DNA of 54,687 bases from Opitutaceae bacterium (GTDB lineage: Bacteria > Verrucomicrobiota > Verrucomicrobiia > Opitutales > Opitutaceae): contig JADJZJ010000025.1 in NCBI GenBank assembly GCA_016715765.1, positions 1 through 54,687 of the forward strand, in the 5' to 3' direction. The position numbers and the translations under genes were made by a program. The stretch's first letter is position 1. Every line of letters begins with the position of its first letter. This document shows, piece by piece, positions 50,410 to 54,687 of this stretch. The notes below the pieces were generated by a model, which was not told where the DNA came from, searched no databases, and saw only the letters and a list, made by a program, of their open reading frames with translations.

Positions 50410-51348
50410 ATGGTCTCCAACGTCCCCCAGAGAATCCTCCTGATCAATGATGAGCCGCAATTGCAGGGCCGCCTGGAGGAGTACTGCGCCCAGTTTCGCG
50501 GCGGGCCGTGGATCCTGACCTGCACGACCGACGCGGCCAAGGGACTGAGCCTGCTGCAATCCGGCCGCTTTCTGGTGTGCCTGCTGGATTTCCAGCTGGA
50601 TGGTGGCAAGGGCGAGGAGCTCCTGCGGACGGCCGGGGGCAATGACTGCCCCACCCCCGTCATCTTCCTGCTGAACGATGCCCACGAGGAAGCCATCGAG
50701 GCCGCCATGGAGGCGGGGGCGATGGACTATCTGGTCAAGGAGGACATCACGGTGCGCATGGTCGAGCACGCGATCCGGTATGCGCGCAAGCTCGGCGATA
50801 CGATGTCCCGGCTGCGCCTGCTGGCCACCCATGACGCCCTGACCGGCCTCTACAACCGGCGCGAATTCGAGCGGATCATCGCGGAGGAGTGCCTCCGCAG
50901 CACGCGCTTCGGCCATACCTTCTCCCTCGTCCTCGCCGACATCGACCACTTCAAGAAGGTCAACGACACCCATGGCCACCAGATCGGCGACCTCGTGCTG
51001 AAGCACGTCGCCAGCCTGCTGGGCGGACAAACCCGCCAGGTGGACCGCGTCTGCCGTTTTGGCGGCGAGGAGATTGCCATCATCATGGTCGAGACCCCGC
51101 GCAAGGATGCGGTGGACGTCACGGAACGCCTCTTTGCCTTGCTGGCCGAAACCCCCTGCCTCGTTCCCGACAAGGACCTGACTTTGCCCGTGACGCTCAG
51201 CGCCGGCGTGGTCGCATTGCCCGACGACGCCTCCTCGGTGGAAGGCCTGGTCGCCGCCGCCGACGAGGCGCTCTACAAGGCCAAGCATGCCGGCCGCAAC
51301 CGCGTCGTCACCGGCAGCGGCCAGGGCAAGCACAAGTTCGTCCGGTGA
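50410..51348 (+). CDS. Response-regulator diguanylate cyclase (REC-GGDEF)
   Basis: This 312-residue protein has a receiver domain with NDEP at 13-16, phospho-acceptor Asp60 in CLLDFQLDGG and Lys110 in YLVKED. A short helix (AIRYARKLGDTMSRLRLLAT) connects to a GGDEF domain starting HDALTGLYNRREFERIIAEE. The active-site motif is GGEEI at 218-222, a permitted variant of GGEEF. The product-inhibition I-site RQVD (209-212) lies five residues before it, so feedback by c-di-GMP is expected. The metal-binding ADIDHFKKVNDTHGHQIGD segment is intact, so synthesis of c-di-GMP is likely. The cognate kinase is not evident nearby. It is cytoplasmic and monocistronic. Confidence 0.93.
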   Translation: MVSNVPQRILLINDEPQLQGRLEEYCAQFRGGPWILTCTTDAAKGLSLLQSGRFLVCLLDFQLDGGKGEELLRTAGGNDCPTPVIFLLNDAHEEAIEAAMEAGAMDYLVKEDITVRMVEHAIRYARKLGDTMSRLRLLATHDALTGLYNRREFERIIAEECLRSTRFGHTFSLVLADIDHFKKVNDTHGHQIGDLVLKHVASLLGGQTRQVDRVCRFGGEEIAIIMVETPRKDAVDVTERLFALLAETPCLVPDKDLTLPVTLSAGVVALPDDASSVEGLVAAADEALYKAKHAGRNRVVTGSGQGKHKFVR

Positions 51349-51351
51349 ACG

Positions 51352-51430
51352 GTTGTAGGGCGGGGTTTCCGAACCCCGCCATCGAAGCGAAAAGGACATT
51401 CGAGGCGGGGATCGGAATCCCCGCCCTACA
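51352..51430. repeat. Family A palindromic repeat, copy 4
   Basis: The left arm gttgtagggcggggtttccg with aaccccgcc pairs with the right arm ggcggggatcggaatccccg with ccctacat. It begins 3 bases after the diguanylate cyclase stop. Confidence 0.94.
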
Positions 51431-51515
51431 TTATCAGATTCGCGCCGCGCGGCATCCTTGTAACCCCTTTTCGTCGGTCAGCCCGCTCACGGGCCCAAAC
51501 CGTCCAAGCCATGTG

Positions 51516-51606
51516 AACCGCTAATCTGCGCTCATCTTCGCTCATCAGGCCCAACCCATCCAAAACCCTGATTCAGAGATTAGCGCGGATTAGCGCAGAT
51601 CAGCGT
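51516..51606. repeat. Family E palindromic repeat, copy 2
   Basis: The left arm aaccgctaatctgcgctcat with cttcgctcat pairs with the right arm agattagcgcggattagcgc with agatcagcg. Same family as 2434-2574. Confidence 0.88.
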
Positions 51607-51698
51607 TCCCTCCGGTTTGTTATGAATGCAGTCCACCCCGCAATTCTTGTTGAACGCCCCGCCCGCGCCCCGATGTTCCTCACCCTTCGGGCGATCCC

Positions 51699-54626
51699 AT
51701 GGTTCACAATGCACCTTTCCCTTTCACCTTCCCTCTCCCTGCGCTGGCGGCCATTTTGGCCCTGCTCCCTCTGGCCATGACGACAAGCCTCGCCGCGGGC
51801 TCCGGCCCCAAGACCCAATCGGTTTTCTTTCCCGCCCCGGTCGTGCAGACCCTGCGGGCCAATGTGGCGAAGGATCCCGCGGCCCGGGAACAGGCGCAGC
51901 GCTTCCTCGAACTCGCCCGACCCTGGCGGGAGCAGTCCGACGACGAACTCTGGTCCGCGATGTTCGGCGCCACCCTCGAACGGTCGTGGATGGTCTGGTC
52001 CAACGGGTTCTGCCCGGCCTGCAAGCAGGACGTGCCGATGTACGCCTGGAAGATCGATGCGCTGCGCGAGCCCTGGAAAGTCACCTGTCCGCACTGCGCC
52101 CAGAAGTTTCCCAAGAACGATTTCGCGCAGTTCCATCGCTCCGGACTCGATGCGCACGGCGTGTTCGCGCACGCGCTCGCCGACCGCTCGCTGCTGTTCA
52201 ACACGGAGCATCCGGCCGCCGATGACCCGTTGCACCGCTTCGGGGTGGATGACGGCACCGGTTACTTTGACGGCGCCAACCGCTGGCGCTTTACCGGCGC
52301 CTACCTGATCTACGGCCAGTGGAAGCAAAATGTGCTGAATGGCATCCGGACCCTCGCCACCGCCTACGTGCTGTCCGGCGAACCGGTCTATGCCCGCAAG
52401 GCCGCGATCCTGCTCGACCGCGTCGCCGACCTCTACCCGACCTTCGATTTCGCCACCCAGGGCCTGTCCTACGAACAGTCCAATCCCACGACGGGCACGG
52501 GGCTGGTCAGCGTCTGGCATGACGCCTGCAACGAGACCCGCGGCCTCGCCCTCGCCTACGACATGATCTTCCCGGCGCTGGCCGAAGATCGGGAACTGGC
52601 CGGCTTCCTGGCGGCCAAGGCCCGGCGGCATCAACTGGCCAATCCCAAGCGGACCTTCGCCGACATCCAGCGCAACATCGAGGATCGCATCCTGCGCGAG
52701 GTGCTGCACCACCCCGCCAAGATTTTCAGCAATTTCCCCAACACGGAAATCACCCAGATCATCCACCAGGCCATTCTGGGCTGGCCCGCGAACCGCGACG
52801 AGGTGACGGCCTCCCTGCAGGCCATGCTCGAAAAGGCCACGGCCGTTGACGGCCTGAGCGGCGAAAAGGGCCTGGGCGGCTACAGCGCCATCGGCCCCCG
52901 CGTCGTGGCCGAGGCGCTGGCCCTCTTCGACCGCCTGGACCCCGAACTGCTGCCCACGCTGGTCCACCGCGTGCCCGACCTGAAGCAGATGTACCGGTTT
53001 CACGCGGATGCCTGGTTCCTGGAAAGCTATTACCCGAAGGTCGGCGACACCGGCCCGGGCTTTGGCCAGAAGGATCCGGTCTACGCCGGCGTGAATTTCA
53101 ACCGGAACCAACTGGCTCCGGCGCAGACCGGCCTGCCCTTCGTCTCGACCTTCACGCTGTTTGGCCGGCTGCACGGGATCACCGGTGATCCGCTTTACAT
53201 GAAGCTGCTCTACCGGGCGAATGGCGGCACCGTGGAGGGACTGCCCCATGACCTGCTCGCGCCGGATCCGGCGCAATTCCAGGCGTCCGTCGCCGCCGTG
53301 ATCCGGCAGCACGGCACGGCGCTGGACGCGGGCTCGGTGAACAAGGAAAAGTGGTGCCTCGGCATGCTGCGCTCCGGCCAGGGCGCCCACGCCCGCGGCG
53401 TCTGGCTCGATTACGACATCGGCGGCAACCACGGCCGCGCCGACGCCATGAACATCGGCCTCTATGCGAAGGGCCTGGAACTCCTGTCCGGCCTGGGCTA
53501 CCCGCCCGTGCATTTCGGCGGCTGGTATTCACCCCGTGCGCTCTGGTACCGGATGACGGCGGCGCACAACACGGTGGTGGTTGACGGCAAGAACCAGATG
53601 CTGCGCGGCGGCGGACCGGAGACCGAGCCGCTGCTGGTGCAGTTGAATCCGCAGAAGGGACTCGTGCGCGGCCGGACCACCGCCTGGGCGGTGGGAGAAC
53701 AGGTGAAGCTGATCCGCGCCTCCGGTCCGGACCTGGTGCAGACCACCGCGATGCGGCAATACGAACGATCGCTCCTGCTGGTCGATGTTTCGGCGGAGGA
53801 CTGCTATCTGCTGGATGTTTTCCGGGTCGCCGGCGGACGCGATCATGCCAAGTTCCTCCACGGCTACTTCGGCCAGGCCACCGCCACCGGCCTCGCCCTG
53901 GAGCCTCTGCCCGATTTCGGTGCCGATACCCAGATGCGCCATTTCCGCGGCGGCACGCCCGAACCCGGCTGGCAGGTTGATTGGAAGATCGCGGACCGCT
54001 ACCACTATCTCCCCGAGGGCACGGCGGTGCATCTGCGCCACACCGATCTGACCCGGCACGCCCAGGCCGCGCTGGCCGAAACCTGGCTGGTTTATCCCGA
54101 CGCCGGTCAGGGCCGCGAGACCTGGGTGCCCAGCCTGATGGTGCGGCGGCAGGCCGAGGCGGCGCCGTTGACGTCCACCTTCGTCTCCGTCCTCGAACCG
54201 TACACCGGTCAATCCAACCTCAAACACATCACCCGGCTGCCGCTGCAAACCGAGGCGGGAGCCGATGCCGGCGACACCCAGGTCGCGGTGGCCGTGGAGC
54301 AGGCCAACGGCAAAACCGACCTGCTGGTCGTGGCCGCACCGGGCAATGATGCCAACGCGGCCGGCCGGAGGCTCAGGCAGGCGGATTGGGACCTGGTCAC
54401 TGACGCCGGCTTCTGCCTGATCCGCCGCGACCAAGCCGGGCAGATCGGACACATTTTCCTTTCGCAGGGAAATTACCTGCAATGCGGCGGGCTGCAGTTG
54501 GAACTCGCCCAGGATTCGGAGCTTTTCGAGGCCGCGATCCAGGACGGGAAGCTCGTGATTTTGCACGGCGACGCCCGTGACGTTAAGGTGCGTCTTGGGA
54601 CCAAGCCTCTGATTGTTGAACGCTAA
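51699..54626 (+). CDS. Secreted heparinase II/III-family protein with CxxC pairs
   Basis: This 975-residue protein has an N-terminal hydrophobic segment (FTFPLPALAAILALLPLAMT, signal peptide). Then comes a region with two CxxC pairs, GFCPACKQ (Cys105, Cys108) and VTCPHCAQKFP (Cys130, Cys133), spaced like a zinc ribbon. An alpha/alpha-toroid follows (RFTGAYLIYGQWKQNVLNGI, GTGLVSVWHDACNETRGLAL, SGEKGLGGYSAIGP with a candidate Tyr). The C-terminal heparinase II/III-type beta-sandwich contains GGNHGRADAMNIGLYAKGLE near residue 575 and MTAAHNTVVVDGKNQM. This arrangement is frequent in Planctomycetota/Verrucomicrobiota and is usually called heparinase II/III or alginate-lyase-like. Substrate is unknown. 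It differs from the two earlier heparinase-like proteins in having a signal peptide and the Cys-rich insertion. Confidence 0.85.
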   Translation: MVHNAPFPFTFPLPALAAILALLPLAMTTSLAAGSGPKTQSVFFPAPVVQTLRANVAKDPAAREQAQRFLELARPWREQSDDELWSAMFGATLERSWMVWSNGFCPACKQDVPMYAWKIDALREPWKVTCPHCAQKFPKNDFAQFHRSGLDAHGVFAHALADRSLLFNTEHPAADDPLHRFGVDDGTGYFDGANRWRFTGAYLIYGQWKQNVLNGIRTLATAYVLSGEPVYARKAAILLDRVADLYPTFDFATQGLSYEQSNPTTGTGLVSVWHDACNETRGLALAYDMIFPALAEDRELAGFLAAKARRHQLANPKRTFADIQRNIEDRILREVLHHPAKIFSNFPNTEITQIIHQAILGWPANRDEVTASLQAMLEKATAVDGLSGEKGLGGYSAIGPRVVAEALALFDRLDPELLPTLVHRVPDLKQMYRFHADAWFLESYYPKVGDTGPGFGQKDPVYAGVNFNRNQLAPAQTGLPFVSTFTLFGRLHGITGDPLYMKLLYRANGGTVEGLPHDLLAPDPAQFQASVAAVIRQHGTALDAGSVNKEKWCLGMLRSGQGAHARGVWLDYDIGGNHGRADAMNIGLYAKGLELLSGLGYPPVHFGGWYSPRALWYRMTAAHNTVVVDGKNQMLRGGGPETEPLLVQLNPQKGLVRGRTTAWAVGEQVKLIRASGPDLVQTTAMRQYERSLLLVDVSAEDCYLLDVFRVAGGRDHAKFLHGYFGQATATGLALEPLPDFGADTQMRHFRGGTPEPGWQVDWKIADRYHYLPEGTAVHLRHTDLTRHAQAALAETWLVYPDAGQGRETWVPSLMVRRQAEAAPLTSTFVSVLEPYTGQSNLKHITRLPLQTEAGADAGDTQVAVAVEQANGKTDLLVVAAPGNDANAAGRRLRQADWDLVTDAGFCLIRRDQAGQIGHIFLSQGNYLQCGGLQLELAQDSELFEAAIQDGKLVILHGDARDVKVRLGTKPLIVER

Positions 54627-54687
54627 TGGGGCTGCAGCAATGGCTGCATCCTTAAAAGTGTGCGCCGACTGATCGTCGCCGCCGTTC

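Larger units (their letters stand above)
51349..51698. other. Intergenic region with family A and family E elements
   Basis: Between the diguanylate cyclase and the last heparinase-like gene there are two repeats (51352-51430 and 51516-51606) and no gene. The promoter for the heparinase-like gene should lie in the last 90 bases. Confidence 0.6.

Noticed and set aside
54627..54687. Short hairpin (tgcagc-aatg-gctgca) after the last gene as a terminator
   Set aside because: The stem is only 6 bp and there is no U-run, so it is too weak to call, and the window ends before context can be judged.

Overview
The window is high-GC bacterial chromosome. Its gene content suggests a Verrucomicrobiota member, most like the Opitutaceae: several heparinase II/III-like proteins, a ceramidase-like protein of the kind common in Planctomycetota/Verrucomicrobiota, a large TonB receptor without a SusD partner, a DUF3300 protein, and very many short palindromic repeats between genes. 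No rRNA or tRNA is visible, so the taxonomic call is an inference from content.

Layout. (1) Positions 1-5271 hold a translationally coupled minus-strand set (EEP phosphodiesterase, Spx/ArsC-like protein, membrane protein cut by the window edge), a lone ABC ATPase, a secreted dienelactone hydrolase and a CBS-pair protein. (2) 5357-9598 is an HrpA-type DEAH RNA helicase whose reading frame contains dispersed repeats; a small membrane protein diverges from it. (3) 10401-13373 has a sulfite-oxidase-like molybdoenzyme facing a MobA-like cofactor enzyme, then a dicarboxylate/amino-acid symporter. (4) 13388-21245 is a minus-strand carbohydrate locus: ceramidase-like protein, two heparinase-like lyases without visible signal peptides, and a GPH/SLC45-type sugar transporter. 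(5) 21540-36766 holds a small unknown protein, gamma-glutamyltransferase, a membrane-anchored alpha/beta hydrolase with a multi-span C-terminus, a TonB receptor, a LuxR-type response regulator convergent with a TPR sensor kinase, a PHB-depolymerase-like esterase, an M14 peptidase and a lipoprotein cytochrome c. (6) 37005-50081 contains a DUF3300 protein and then a complete oxygen-tolerant-type [NiFe]-hydrogenase locus: hyaA-hyaB-hyaC-hyaD and a nickel-permease-like gene on the minus strand, hypA-hypB-hypF-hypC-hypD divergent on the plus strand, and hypE convergent with hypD. (7) 50410-54626 has a REC-GGDEF diguanylate cyclase and a secreted heparinase II/III-family protein.

The hydrogenase small subunit has all six cysteines of the [4Fe-3S] proximal cluster at exactly the E. 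coli Hyd-1 spacing, a Tat signal and a C-terminal anchor. The large subunit keeps both nickel-binding CxxC motifs and a cleavable tail, and its protease HyaD and all six Hyp maturation proteins are encoded here. This predicts a membrane-bound, H2-oxidising respiratory enzyme working in air. hypC carries an apparent one-base insertion that places it in frame with hypD.

The most unusual feature is the load of dispersed inverted-repeat elements. I distinguish eleven families (named A-K here), many present two to four times, nearly all between genes. Some are nested (G inside A), one nested composite lies in frame inside the helicase gene, one overlaps the signal-peptide region of an esterase gene, several touch or supply stop codons, and family D shows a compensatory base-pair change in its central palindrome.
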